A stretch of DNA of 64,000 bases, from positions 124,001-188,000 of the forward strand of contig NZ_MBDL01000011.1 of assembly GCF_001707755.1 (NCBI RefSeq). Reading direction: 5' to 3'. Below the pieces are notes generated by a model. That model saw only the letters and a list, made by a program, of their open reading frames with translations, was not told the origin of the DNA and ran no database searches. Positions 47,915-55,163 of this stretch are shown piece by piece. The stretch is from Acinetobacter celticus (GTDB lineage Bacteria; Pseudomonadota; Gammaproteobacteria; Pseudomonadales; Moraxellaceae). Position 1 is the stretch's first letter. Each line of letters opens with the position of its first letter. Both the position numbers and the translations under genes were made by a program.

Positions 47915-48847
47915 ATGCAACAATTTTTGACCCGCACTCAAGTAGGTTCACTTTGTGCAATCTGCGCGGCTTTTTTGTTCAGCACGAAGGCTATTTTTAT
48001 TAAGCAGGCCTATGCACTTTCCCCTGAAGTCAATGCAACGGTACTCATGGCTTTGCGGATGGCCAGTGCATTGCCTTTTTTTCTGCTGATTTGTTGGTTC
48101 AGTCGTCAATCGTATACAGACATTAAACAGAAGGATTGGCTTTTACTGATTGTGGCAGGGTTGCTCGGGTACTATTTGGCCAGTTGGTTAGATTTTCAGG
48201 GTCTAATGTATATCAGCGCGTCTTTAGAACGGATTATTTTATTTTTATATCCGACACTGACAGTAATTGCCTCAAGTTTTATCTATAAACAAAAACTAAG
48301 TTTAAAAAGCATCTTTGCGATTGCACTCAGTTACGGCGGAACCGTGATTGTGATGTTACAAGAACAAAGTCATACCCCACATGAAAGTGGGTTTTGGCTC
48401 GGTGCAAGTTTTGTTTTTGCCAGTGCTGTGGCTTTTGCTGCCTATTTACTTATGACCCCCAAGCTTATGCTGAAATTTGGGTCGTGGCACTTTACAGGCT
48501 TAGCGCTCAGTATTGCCTGTATGGGCACACTGGTTCATTTTGCTCTAACCATTCCTGAACCCGTACAATTATTACAACGGTTACCGTTAAGCGTGTTGGG
48601 TTATGGGGTCGCCTTAGGCTTTTTTGTGACGGTGTTACCTACTATTTTAATGATGCAAAGTATTGTGCGCTTAGGGGCTGCTCAATCTGCCATGATTGCT
48701 TCTATTGGGCCAATTTTAACCATTTTACTGGCTGTCGCTTTTTTAGATGAACATCTAAATACAATTCAGTGGATGGGTTGTCTGTTAAATATTTTAGGCG
48801 TACTGATGATTACGCTGTCAAAAAAGAAACTGGCACATACCAAGTAA
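47915..48847 (+). CDS. EamA/DMT-family transporter
   Basis: 310-residue inner-membrane protein with ten predicted helices in two EamA repeats. The first repeat opens GSLCAICAAFLFSTKAIFIK with a Pro-containing helix GLLGYYLASWLDFQGLMYIS; the second shows GFWLGASFVFASAVAFAAYL and the C-terminal GAAQSAMIASIGPILTILLA. Such proteins export amino acids or other small metabolites. The substrate is unknown. Convergent with soxR, whose stop lies seven bases beyond. Confidence 0.9.
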   Translation: MQQFLTRTQVGSLCAICAAFLFSTKAIFIKQAYALSPEVNATVLMALRMASALPFFLLICWFSRQSYTDIKQKDWLLLIVAGLLGYYLASWLDFQGLMYISASLERIILFLYPTLTVIASSFIYKQKLSLKSIFAIALSYGGTVIVMLQEQSHTPHESGFWLGASFVFASAVAFAAYLLMTPKLMLKFGSWHFTGLALSIACMGTLVHFALTIPEPVQLLQRLPLSVLGYGVALGFFVTVLPTILMMQSIVRLGAAQSAMIASIGPILTILLAVAFLDEHLNTIQWMGCLLNILGVLMITLSKKKLAHTK

Positions 48848-48853
48848 AATATC

Positions 48854-49366
48854 TTACACGTGGCTCGTTTCATCCCATTCATCATCAGCTAAATGAGTAG
48901 GTAGGTCTTTTAGACTCATGAGCACTTGCTGAAAATGTGCGCCAGCAGAATCACGTCCTAACTGATCATCAGGATTTCGTAACGGACATTGCGTTAATGA
49001 CAAACAACCACAACCGATACATTGATCTAACTGCTGACGCATTTGCAGTAAATGAATAATGTGCTGGTCTAGCTGTTGTTGCCAACGCCGAGACATTTCT
49101 TGCCAGTCCGCTTTACTGGCAATTTTCTGTTTTGGAAGCGCCTCAAACGCGTCATGTACTTGTTGTAAACGAATGCCAACCTGTTGCGCGATTTTAATAA
49201 TAGCGACGCGGCGGAGCATCGCACGTTGATAACGCCGTTGGTTTCCCGCAGTTCGAGTACTCCAAATCAGTTGTTTTTCTTCATAAAAACGAAGTGCTGC
49301 CACACTTACACCACTGCGTTTGGCCAATTCGCCAATATTTAACCAAAGATGATCTGTTTCCTGCAT
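48854..49366 (-). CDS. soxR: SoxR, redox-sensing MerR-family activator
   Basis: 170 residues: N-terminal MerR helix-turn-helix (LNIGELAKRSGVSVAALRFY), a dimerisation helix, and the [2Fe-2S] motif CIGCGCLSLTQCPLRNPDD with Cys116, 119, 121 and 127. SoxR is activated by oxidation of the cluster by redox-cycling compounds. The gene is divergent from an MFS exporter, and a near-perfect SoxR box lies between them, so this exporter is the likely direct target. Confidence 0.96.
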   Translation of the reverse strand: MQETDHLWLNIGELAKRSGVSVAALRFYEEKQLIWSTRTAGNQRRYQRAMLRRVAIIKIAQQVGIRLQQVHDAFEALPKQKIASKADWQEMSRRWQQQLDQHIIHLLQMRQQLDQCIGCGCLSLTQCPLRNPDDQLGRDSAGAHFQQVLMSLKDLPTHLADDEWDETSHV

Positions 49367-49373
49367 TTTTCTC

Positions 49374-49404
49374 TTGACCTCAAGTTAACTTGAGCTTTGA
49401 TACT
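49374..49404 (+). promoter_or_regulatory. SoxR-type promoter with SoxR box
   Basis: The 18-mer CCTCAAGTTAACTTGAGC (49378-49395) matches the classic SoxR operator of the E. coli soxS promoter at 17 of 18 positions. It lies between TTGACC (49374-49379) and GATACT (49399-49404), a 19-base spacer characteristic of MerR-family-activated promoters. The promoter faces right, towards the MFS gene at 49607, leaving a leader of about 195 bases. A TATAAT at 49499-49504 could be part of a second promoter, but lacks a good -35. Confidence 0.88.
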
Positions 49405-49606
49405 AGCAAAAATTTGAATCGATGCAGGAAAAATATGTTGCGCAATCAAGTATCAACTCTGCTCCTCACCTATACAAATATTGAATCCCAATACCCTGTA
49501 TAATCCTAAGCCCTTTGGGTATAGTCACCTTGCCTTGCATTGGCAGGCATTAAAATTGAAATAGAAGCGACGGCTTATTGCCCATAATGTCGTAGCAAGG
49601 ATAAAT

Positions 49607-50791
49607 ATGAAGTCTTCTATCGATATCAGTTCAGATAAATCATTACTTTGGTTAATGGCCATTGCCTGTGGTTTATGCGCTGGTGCAAACTATTATTGCC
49701 AACCACTGATTAATTCAATTCAACATTCTTTTAATGTACCGCAGTCCCAAGTGGCACTGACGGTCACTTTTGCACAAATTTCGTATGCCCTTGGTCTGCT
49801 ATTTATTGTTCCCTTGGGGGATATTGTCAATAAAACCAAATTTATTCCTTTGCTCATGTTGGGGGCTGCAATTGGTTTAAGTATTTGTGCACTTTCGGTC
49901 AATTTGACCATGCTTTGGATTGGAACAATAATTACAGGATTATTTTCTGTGGCAGCCCAAGTGCTTATTCCACTAGTGACTGTTGCTGTACGTCCAGAAA
50001 AAATTGGCCAAGTGGTGGGTTTTTTGATGAGTGGTTTATTGGTCGGTATTTTGCTCTCGACCAGTTTGTCGGGGTTATTTTCTAATCTTATTCATTGGAA
50101 AGTGATTTATATCTTTAGCGCTATATTAATGCTCATTATTGCCAGTATTTTAATGCGTAAGCTTCCCGCCGTTAGTACGACTCGTATGAATTATGGCAGC
50201 ATTTTTCACTCGATGGTGCAATTACTGACTCAAGAACGACGTTTGGTCTATCGCTCTATCATTGGTGGATGTGCATTTGCCACCATGAGTATTCTATTTT
50301 CAACCATCGCCATGTTATTGACTGCACCGCCTTTTTCTTTGGCCGATGTTTGGGTCGGGGTACTCACTTTAGTTGGTGTTTTTGGTGCACTGTCTACGCA
50401 GTGGATTGGCAAATGGGCAAGCCATGGTTATAACACCCAATTGACTTGGGTAGGTTGCGCCATCTTAGCTGTCAGTTGGTTGCTCTTATATATGGGCGGA
50501 CATTCCTTAATCAGCTACACCTTTGGCTATGGTCTCATCAGTCTTGGACTTGCAATGGTACACAGTTGCAACCAAAGTGTGATTTTTCAACTGAATCCCA
50601 CTGCACGCTCACGTATTAATGCCATTTATATGACCATCTATTTTATTGGGGGCGCTTGTGGTTCTGCACTAGGTGTATATGCATGGCATCATGGCAGTTG
50701 GTTCGCAAGCTGCGTTACAGGAATTATTTTAGTCAGTTTGGCTGGCTTTTTTACCTTAATCGATCATCGCTATCAACTAAAACATGCTTAA
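49607..50791 (+). CDS. MFS exporter, probable SoxR target
   Basis: 394-residue 12-helix major facilitator protein of the YnfM/sugar-efflux-like kind. It opens with LLWLMAIACGLCAGANYYCQ; the signature after helix 2 is VPLGDIVNKTKFIPLLMLGA, and a later GGACGSALGVYAWHHGSWFA is typical of drug efflux relatives. The rightward SoxR-box promoter upstream suggests induction by redox-active compounds; the substrate is not known. A hairpin terminator follows. Confidence 0.9.
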   Translation: MKSSIDISSDKSLLWLMAIACGLCAGANYYCQPLINSIQHSFNVPQSQVALTVTFAQISYALGLLFIVPLGDIVNKTKFIPLLMLGAAIGLSICALSVNLTMLWIGTIITGLFSVAAQVLIPLVTVAVRPEKIGQVVGFLMSGLLVGILLSTSLSGLFSNLIHWKVIYIFSAILMLIIASILMRKLPAVSTTRMNYGSIFHSMVQLLTQERRLVYRSIIGGCAFATMSILFSTIAMLLTAPPFSLADVWVGVLTLVGVFGALSTQWIGKWASHGYNTQLTWVGCAILAVSWLLLYMGGHSLISYTFGYGLISLGLAMVHSCNQSVIFQLNPTARSRINAIYMTIYFIGGACGSALGVYAWHHGSWFASCVTGIILVSLAGFFTLIDHRYQLKHA

Positions 50792-50792
50792 A

Positions 50793-50818
50793 AAAATAGC
50801 CCAGATTTGGGCTATTTT
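50793..50818. terminator. Terminator between MFS gene and HEPN-like gene
   Basis: Stem AAAATAGCCC / GGGCTATTTT with a six-base loop, directly after the MFS stop and eleven bases before the stop of the convergent gene. It can serve both. Confidence 0.85.
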
Positions 50819-50829
50819 CCTTTTCAGTA

Positions 50830-51474
50830 TTAACAGACTTGTACTAAAGGATAAAACGGTTTTTTTGAGTCCATGCTTTGCGCATTTTCTAATAACAGCA
50901 AAATAAAAACGGGCATTAAGCTACTTAAAATTCGACAACTGTCCTGTAACTGTTTGCGATTCACAGCACTATTGTACGTAGCACCGCCCTGCACTAACTG
51001 ATGATGCAATGTATACAGGCCATGAAATACACCCTGCAAAATATCGACTGATAATTTATTTTCTAATGCAGTGTGCAACTTATGCTTTTTACGTTCTAAG
51101 CCCTGTTGGCACACCAATGCCGTAATTTTTTGATTTTGATAATCCCAAAACTCTTGATACACATAGCAATTATTGAATAACTGTAAAATAGGCTGATGCA
51201 ATTTGCCCCATAAAAGATGATTAATTTTAGCCCCTATATCTTTTTGAAAAATTGACTGAATAAACTGAGACAAATTCTGTTCATTTTCAACCTGCGTAGA
51301 ATCTTGTGCATGAATGGCATTCAAAGCCACCCAAAGGCTCATAAATTGCAGTTCTAAATCATCATCTAGTTCATTGGCTTTTTTCAGCCAACTCAGTCCA
51401 CGATGAATCCTTAAATTATATATTTCAGAAAATTCATTCTTCCGACTCTTAAATATTTCTTCTAACAGTAGCAT
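50830..51474 (-). CDS. HEPN-like protein with a degenerate catalytic motif
   Basis: 214-residue helical protein with no membrane segment or signal peptide. The N-terminal RIHRGLSWLKKANELDDDLE and the C-terminal LYTLHHQLVQGGATYNSAVN resemble a group of HEPN-domain proteins in which this second segment reads, from memory, LRNQLVHGGATW. HEPN RNases use R-N-x-x-x-H; here the corresponding residues 156-161 are HHQLVQ, so Arg, Asn and His are all replaced. It may therefore be a non-catalytic member. The assignment depends on motif memory and should be confirmed by a profile search. The neighbourhood shows no partner nucleotidyltransferase. Confidence 0.6.
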   Translation of the reverse strand: MLLLEEIFKSRKNEFSEIYNLRIHRGLSWLKKANELDDDLELQFMSLWVALNAIHAQDSTQVENEQNLSQFIQSIFQKDIGAKINHLLWGKLHQPILQLFNNCYVYQEFWDYQNQKITALVCQQGLERKKHKLHTALENKLSVDILQGVFHGLYTLHHQLVQGGATYNSAVNRKQLQDSCRILSSLMPVFILLLLENAQSMDSKKPFYPLVQVC

Positions 51475-51860
51475 TTTTCACACTCTACTCTGTTTTATTG
51501 TTCTTTAACCAACATAACTAATTTCAGATGAATGCTCAACCATAAACTATAGACGGGTGAATGCACCGAATAAACTATAAAGAGTGGCAATACTTAACCC
51601 TTTGGTTTTAATCAGCAGTTCTGCAATTTCTATGATGAGGTTCATTGACTTTGCAGTTCTGGAAATATCACGCCATCTGTATGAACTGTACGATGTATTA
51701 GCATTTAGATGATGCAGTCTTGTCTTAATTCCGATCTGGTTGAGCTTCCCGCCTAAAATGTTAAAAATCATCATGTATAAATATTTGCAAAAAAATCAGT
51801 TTTAAATACGTTTTGAAGCAAAGTCCCATACCTAAACCTCGCTTCAAATAAACCAACCGA
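51475..51860. other. Interval with one doubtful 75-codon frame
   Basis: Between the HEPN-like gene and the MetF-like gene. A minus-strand frame at 51547-51774 could encode 75 residues (ending LSIATLYSLFGAFTRL), but it has no clear ribosome site and no family I recognise. It may be a chance frame or the remnant of a gene; I see no terminator or repeat. Confidence 0.35.
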
Positions 51861-53246
51861 TTAAACGTACCAATTTTTCCAAGAACTGGTTCCCCGTATT
51901 TCTATCGGCACAGTTGGAATCAACTTTTCTTTTAAAACAATGGTCTGATCAACCGCTTTGGCTAAACGTGCTTTGACTGAATGAATACACTCCCGATCAC
52001 CAAACTCACAGCGGTCTAAAGTTGTTCCTCCACAAGGCCCGTTGGCTAAACCTTTGGGACAAGTTTCAGGACAGATATACAGCGTATCGCCTAGGCGACA
52101 CTGCCCACAACTTTCACAGCCGACCACCCCATGCTTACTAACAAATTCGGTTTTCAATAGCGCTTTTGCTACCGTCGCTTGTTCCCAAAATTGTGCTTTA
52201 AAAATTAACTTTCCAACACCTTTTGCAATTTTAGATTCAAAAAAAGCATCATGCATAAAATGTAAGTGTTGATACTTAATGATTTGACTGGATGTGGGCT
52301 GACGTGAGTAAGAAGTCAGGGTTGGCATAAATTCTTTACCCGTTTTGACTTGCCAAAAAGAATTCCATAGCAATTCAAGTGCGTCTAATTCTAAATGACC
52401 ATATTCTTCAAGATAACGTTCTAAGCGCATTTGCTCTTCAGCTTTATGACACGCTGAAAGATGAATTCCTGCAAAACCTAACTGCTTACAGATTAGAATT
52501 TGTAATGCACAGCGTAAGTAAACTCGCTCTGTGAATCCTGTTTCTTTTTCTTCCGCAAGAACATTAAGCATATGCGGTGTAATAACAATGCCCGCAACCT
52601 TATGTTTCACCATAAAATTTGCACGCGCTAAAGTGAGAGGCATAACACAAGCTAAAATAGGTCGTTGGATATGTACACTTTCTAAAAACTTTTTCGCTTG
52701 TTTCAGTGCATCTAAATCAAACCCCAATTGGGTAATAATGTAATCTGCACCCGCCTGAATTTTTTTCTGTAATTTAAAATATTGTGCGTCCCGTTCTGCT
52801 TCTGCATATTTAAACGGATTAAATGCCACACCAATATTCAAGGATGGATCACGGCGCGCGGCCATAACCATATTCACCGATTCCAAATAACGGCTTCTTA
52901 ACTCAGGTTGTAAATGTCCATCATTATGGTTCTTTAATTTATCCCCTGACAGTAACAATAAATTACGCAATCCTAATGCTTTGGCTTGTTTTAAGAACTG
53001 CTCAAAATTGGCAATATCTCGACCTTTGCCCGAATAGTGCAATACTTGCTCAGTCCCTTCTGGAGCATTTTGAGCCACATCTAGGGGGCTAGGATCTTCA
53101 TCCGTTTGCACTCGATCTGCCCATGTCATATACACAGGATACCCTGCCAAGGATGATCGCACTGGCAAAGCAACTTTCATCGTGCACAGATATTCCACCA
53201 AAACGCAAAAGTTCTGAGCTTTTAAACTATCAATAAATAAAGACAT
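51861..53246 (-). CDS. MetF-like methylenetetrahydrofolate reductase fused to MTHFR C-terminal (MetV-like) domain
   Basis: About 461 residues. The N-terminal 300 form a MetF-type barrel (KVALPVRSSLAGYPV; NIGVAFNPFKYAEAERD; QLGFDLDALKQAKKFLES). The C-terminal part is the cysteine-rich MTHFR_C domain: GCESCGQCRLGDTLYICPET, then CPKGLANGPCGG and DRCEFGDRECIHSVKARL, with about nine cysteines that could bind a cluster or zinc. In acetogens the two parts are separate (MetF and MetV). The frame extends upstream to 53300, but the added residues are a hydrophobic run; the ATG at 53246 (MSLFIDSLKAQNF) fits the family better. The physiological electron donor is unknown. Confidence 0.82.
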   Translation of the reverse strand: MSLFIDSLKAQNFCVLVEYLCTMKVALPVRSSLAGYPVYMTWADRVQTDEDPSPLDVAQNAPEGTEQVLHYSGKGRDIANFEQFLKQAKALGLRNLLLLSGDKLKNHNDGHLQPELRSRYLESVNMVMAARRDPSLNIGVAFNPFKYAEAERDAQYFKLQKKIQAGADYIITQLGFDLDALKQAKKFLESVHIQRPILACVMPLTLARANFMVKHKVAGIVITPHMLNVLAEEKETGFTERVYLRCALQILICKQLGFAGIHLSACHKAEEQMRLERYLEEYGHLELDALELLWNSFWQVKTGKEFMPTLTSYSRQPTSSQIIKYQHLHFMHDAFFESKIAKGVGKLIFKAQFWEQATVAKALLKTEFVSKHGVVGCESCGQCRLGDTLYICPETCPKGLANGPCGGTTLDRCEFGDRECIHSVKARLAKAVDQTIVLKEKLIPTVPIEIRGTSSWKNWYV

Positions 53247-53537
53247 AAAAAATAGGAGATAATACAAGAGAAGAAATAAGACTTGCCAAAAGCAAGGCAA
53301 GCTAAATTATAAAAGATTCGGGGAAAAAGAAAAATAGCTAGATTGGCTTTATACTTTTAGAAAATGCTTTAGCCTATCTAAACGACTGGATCAGAAATCT
53401 AAATTGCATTTGGTTGTTTTATGATAGTATAGCCTCCAATTTTTGAAGTGGCTTTTCTCCCTCCCTTCAAATCGCAATGTCAAAGCAACTATCGCCCGCT
53501 TCTTTCGATTCTCGTGTTCTAATCAAGGTAATTTTTA

Positions 53538-53606
53538 ATGACTCTTCTTAATTCCATTGAAAATAAACTTCAGCCACGCATCAGTGTAGCGCCGATGATG
53601 GACTAG
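53538..53606 (+). pseudogene. dusA: 5' end of dusA, interrupted by prophage
   Basis: ATG at 53538 after AAGG opens a 22-codon frame ending RISVAPMMD and then TAG. RISVAPMMDWT is the start of tRNA-dihydrouridine synthase A, so codon 23 should be TGG (Trp). Here the sequence switches to phage DNA exactly at this point, giving TAG. The remainder of dusA should lie at the far end of the prophage, outside the window, where integrated phages of this type usually supply a substitute 5' end. The promoter candidate TTGCAT-17-GTATAG at 53404-53432 is weak. Confidence 0.85.
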
Positions 53607-53611
53607 ACAAC
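53591..53611 (+). other. Candidate prophage attachment site in dusA (att core)
   Basis: The sequence around GATGATGGACTAGACAAC keeps the dusA reading GATGATGGACTGGACAAC except for one G-to-A change, and dusA homology stops right after it. This is the expected signature of an att core shared by bacterial and phage sites at the dusA integration hotspot. The exact crossover cannot be fixed without the other end. Confidence 0.72.
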
Positions 53612-53661
53612 ATTTCATATTTTTCAATTATAATCAGTAGCTTATTAAAACAATAAAAGCC

Positions 53662-53683
53662 ACGGTGCAAATACGGTGCAAAA
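53662..53683 (+). repeat. Tandem 11-bp repeat, possible integrase arm-type sites
   Basis: ACGGTGCAAAT (53662-53672) is followed immediately by ACGGTGCAAAA (53673-53683), ten of eleven bases identical. It lies about 50 bases inside the phage from the att core, where tyrosine-recombinase arm sites usually occur as short direct repeats. The role is inferred from position. Confidence 0.6.
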
Positions 53684-53698
53684 CAACTATCGGTCCTA

Positions 53699-53926
53699 TT
53701 ATTTAGAGGACTCCATTTTTTCCTGAACAGCTCTATAAGTCTTCAAAAATATTTTTGGCAACTCTACATACCCCATCATTGCACCATGTGGTTCTTGCAA
53801 ACTTAATGCTTCCGAAAAACGCTCACGCCAAAACATTTTTAAGTCACCACGCTGATAAAGCTTTGGAGGATGCATGTCTGGATCTAATAGTTTAAAAAAC
53901 AGTTCAAATAATTCTTCGGTATGCAT
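53699..53926 (-). CDS. Hypothetical phage protein (75 residues)
   Basis: The frame opens upstream to 54025, but the ATG at 53926 follows a clear GGAG ribosome site (complement of the CTCC at 53935-53938) and gives an ordinary small protein starting MHTEELFELFFKLLDPDMHP. It is acidic to neutral, helical, with no membrane segment or recognised domain. It lies between the att/arm-repeat region and the GGTTAGAA array. Accessory or regulatory phage function is possible but not shown. Confidence 0.6.
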   Translation of the reverse strand: MHTEELFELFFKLLDPDMHPPKLYQRGDLKMFWRERFSEALSLQEPHGAMMGYVELPKIFLKTYRAVQEKMESSK

Positions 53927-54068
53927 GACAAATCTCCAGTAACAGTACAGAAAATATATCAGATTGTAGAGATCACACACATATAGATGACAGTAATGGT
54001 CAAAGTCTGGTGAAGTTCTCCCCATGTGATTTTAATATTTTTTAAAATTTCAGGTGAGAAAAAAAAGA

Positions 54069-54355
54069 GGTTAGAAAAGTTAGAAATTTATAAAACAGTA
54101 TTTAAATATATAATATATATAGATTAATTACTATTTTTAAAAGGTTAGAAACTGGTTAGATTGTGGTTCGTTCTAACCTCTAAAAATGGTTAGAACTCCT
54201 AACCTTTTATATTATTGTTTTATATAAATATTTTAACTTTTATAACTTTTTTCTAACCACATCTAACCTTTATATGGTTAGAATTTTAATTATTAAATAT
54301 CAGATACTTAAATATGAAAATACCTTCTTTTTACTGTTTCTAACCTTTTCTAACC
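54069..54355. repeat. Array of GGTTAGAA octamers in both orientations
   Basis: Perfect copies of GGTTAGAA on the plus strand are at 54069, 54143, 54188 and 54276, and its complement TTCTAACC at 54171, 54251, 54338 and 54348. Near copies are at 54079, 54154, 54197 and 54261. That is 12 copies in under 300 bases of very AT-rich DNA, where chance would give well under one. The pattern resembles iterons of a replication origin or an operator array. It holds no convincing gene. Confidence 0.8.
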
Positions 54356-54356
54356 G

Positions 54357-54530
54357 TTATTTATTAGTCTGAATTAAATTTCGATGAATAGTAACTTGTA
54401 GCAATATGTTGAATCGCTGTTGAATACTGTAGAACTGATTTCTATCCATTCCTCTGCGTCCTATACCACCACTGCTATGGCTTAGAAGGTCTAAGGGCAT
54501 GGTCATAAATCTGTTGAATACTCGACACAT
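54357..54530 (-). CDS. Possible small phage ORF (57 residues)
   Basis: Reading leftward from an ATG at 54530: MCRVFNRFMTMPLDLLSHSS, then GGIGRRGMDRNQFYSIQQRF, ending HRNLIQTNK. It lies between the octamer array and the cos-like site and is too short for many gene finders. There is no good ribosome site and no family match that I recognise. It could be chance, so confidence is low. Confidence 0.28.
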   Translation of the reverse strand: MCRVFNRFMTMPLDLLSHSSGGIGRRGMDRNQFYSIQQRFNILLQVTIHRNLIQTNK

Positions 54531-54540
54531 TTACTGTGCA

Positions 54541-54559
54541 GGTGAGGTGGGGGGTCAAC
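54541..54559. other. Candidate phage cos site
   Basis: GGTGAGGTGGGGGGTCAAC agrees with the 19-base P2 cohesive end (as I recall it, GGCGAGGCGGGGAAAGCAC) at 13 of 19 positions, including ten of the first twelve. In P2, cos lies just left of the portal gene Q at the end of the leftward P-Q operon; the position here, downstream of the same operon, corresponds. The surrounding bases are locally GC-rich in an AT-rich area. Inferred from similarity and synteny. Confidence 0.6.
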
Positions 54560-54601
54560 CGCCCGCCTTGAACTGGTTTCGGTTCAAAACCGTTCAGGCA
54601 C

Positions 54602-54629
54602 AAAAAAACCTCCATCATGGAGGTTTTTT
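54602..54629 (-). terminator. Terminator of the leftward terminase-portal-spanin operon
   Basis: Stem AAAAAAACCTCCA / TGGAGGTTTTTTA with a three-base TCA loop, 26 bases beyond the last stop codon of the leftward operon and between it and the cos-like sequence. Confidence 0.9.
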
Positions 54630-54654
54630 ATAATTTATATCTGGTTTGGTCAGA

Positions 54655-55161
54655 TCAACTTGGTTTATCTGGCTTCACTTGCTCTGGCCATGCCTGATCT
54701 AATCGTTCTGCATCAATTGCGTGTTGGTCAGCTGCTGCTGCGATTGTTCCACCACGTTCTGCCATTGTTTTGAGTACGAAGTTGCAGGTCTTTCCATATT
54801 CAATGACGGCTTCATGGGAACCTGTGGACAAACGTTGGTCGCTATCACTGACTTGCTTTGACAGCCTGTCAACAGCCAAAGCACTGTTACTGGCAGCAAC
54901 CATCGCAACTTGTAAATTTTTATTTGCATTTCGTTCTGACTCCAAGAGATCTTGCGACCATGCCTGCTCGACTTCATGCACTTCATTGGCATGTTGTGAT
55001 GCAATCAAGTCACGTTGAGTTTCAGCTAAAGTTTTCTGTGATCCGAGTAAATCAATTTGATGTGACTTACTTGCACAGCTGGTGACTGAAAAAGCCAAGG
55101 CAATGGCTAATACTGCCATCACAATGAATTTCCAATGTTTGATTGCCAAAGCAATATTCAT
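54655..55161 (-). CDS. Rz-like (DUF2514-type) inner-membrane spanin
   Basis: 168 residues with one N-terminal membrane segment (FIVMAVLAIALAFSVTSC) followed by a long helical region with coiled-coil character (QKTLAETQRDLIASQHANEV through DRLSKQVSDSDQRLS) and a basic/acidic tail ending PEQVKPDKPS. This matches the layout of phage inner-membrane spanins. The end of the membrane segment (SVTSC) also fits a lipobox, so lipoprotein processing is possible. It begins two bases after the portal gene and contains a second gene in another frame. Confidence 0.7.
   Translation of the reverse strand: MNIALAIKHWKFIVMAVLAIALAFSVTSCASKSHQIDLLGSQKTLAETQRDLIASQHANEVHEVEQAWSQDLLESERNANKNLQVAMVAASNSALAVDRLSKQVSDSDQRLSTGSHEAVIEYGKTCNFVLKTMAERGGTIAAAADQHAIDAERLDQAWPEQVKPDKPS
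54699..54929 (-). CDS. Rz1-like outer-membrane lipoprotein spanin, nested in the Rz-like gene
   Basis: Out-of-frame (offset by one base) gene wholly inside 54655-55161. The 76-residue product starts MQIKIYKLRWLLPVTVLWLL and continues TGCQSKS, a textbook lipobox with Cys23. The short mature part contains several prolines (CPQVPMKPSLNMERPAT) as expected for Rz1. GGAG lies ten bases before the ATG. Nested Rz/Rz1 pairs are known from lambda and many other phages, so a functional spanin pair is likely. The longer upstream frame to 55004 is not needed. Confidence 0.68.
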   Translation of the reverse strand: MQIKIYKLRWLLPVTVLWLLTGCQSKSVIATNVCPQVPMKPSLNMERPATSYSKQWQNVVEQSQQQLTNTQLMQND

Positions 55162-55163
55162 TT

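Noticed and set aside
49418..49480. 20-codon leader peptide frame upstream of the MFS gene
   Set aside because: There is no ribosome site and no attenuator structure that would justify a leader peptide call.
51547..51774. 75-codon frame on the minus strand
   Set aside because: No recognised family, no ribosome site, and it lies in an otherwise featureless gap; kept only as a description of the interval.
54569..54598. Imperfect inverted repeat beside the cos-like site
   Set aside because: Two mismatches in eleven pairs; it may be part of the terminase recognition region but cannot be supported alone.
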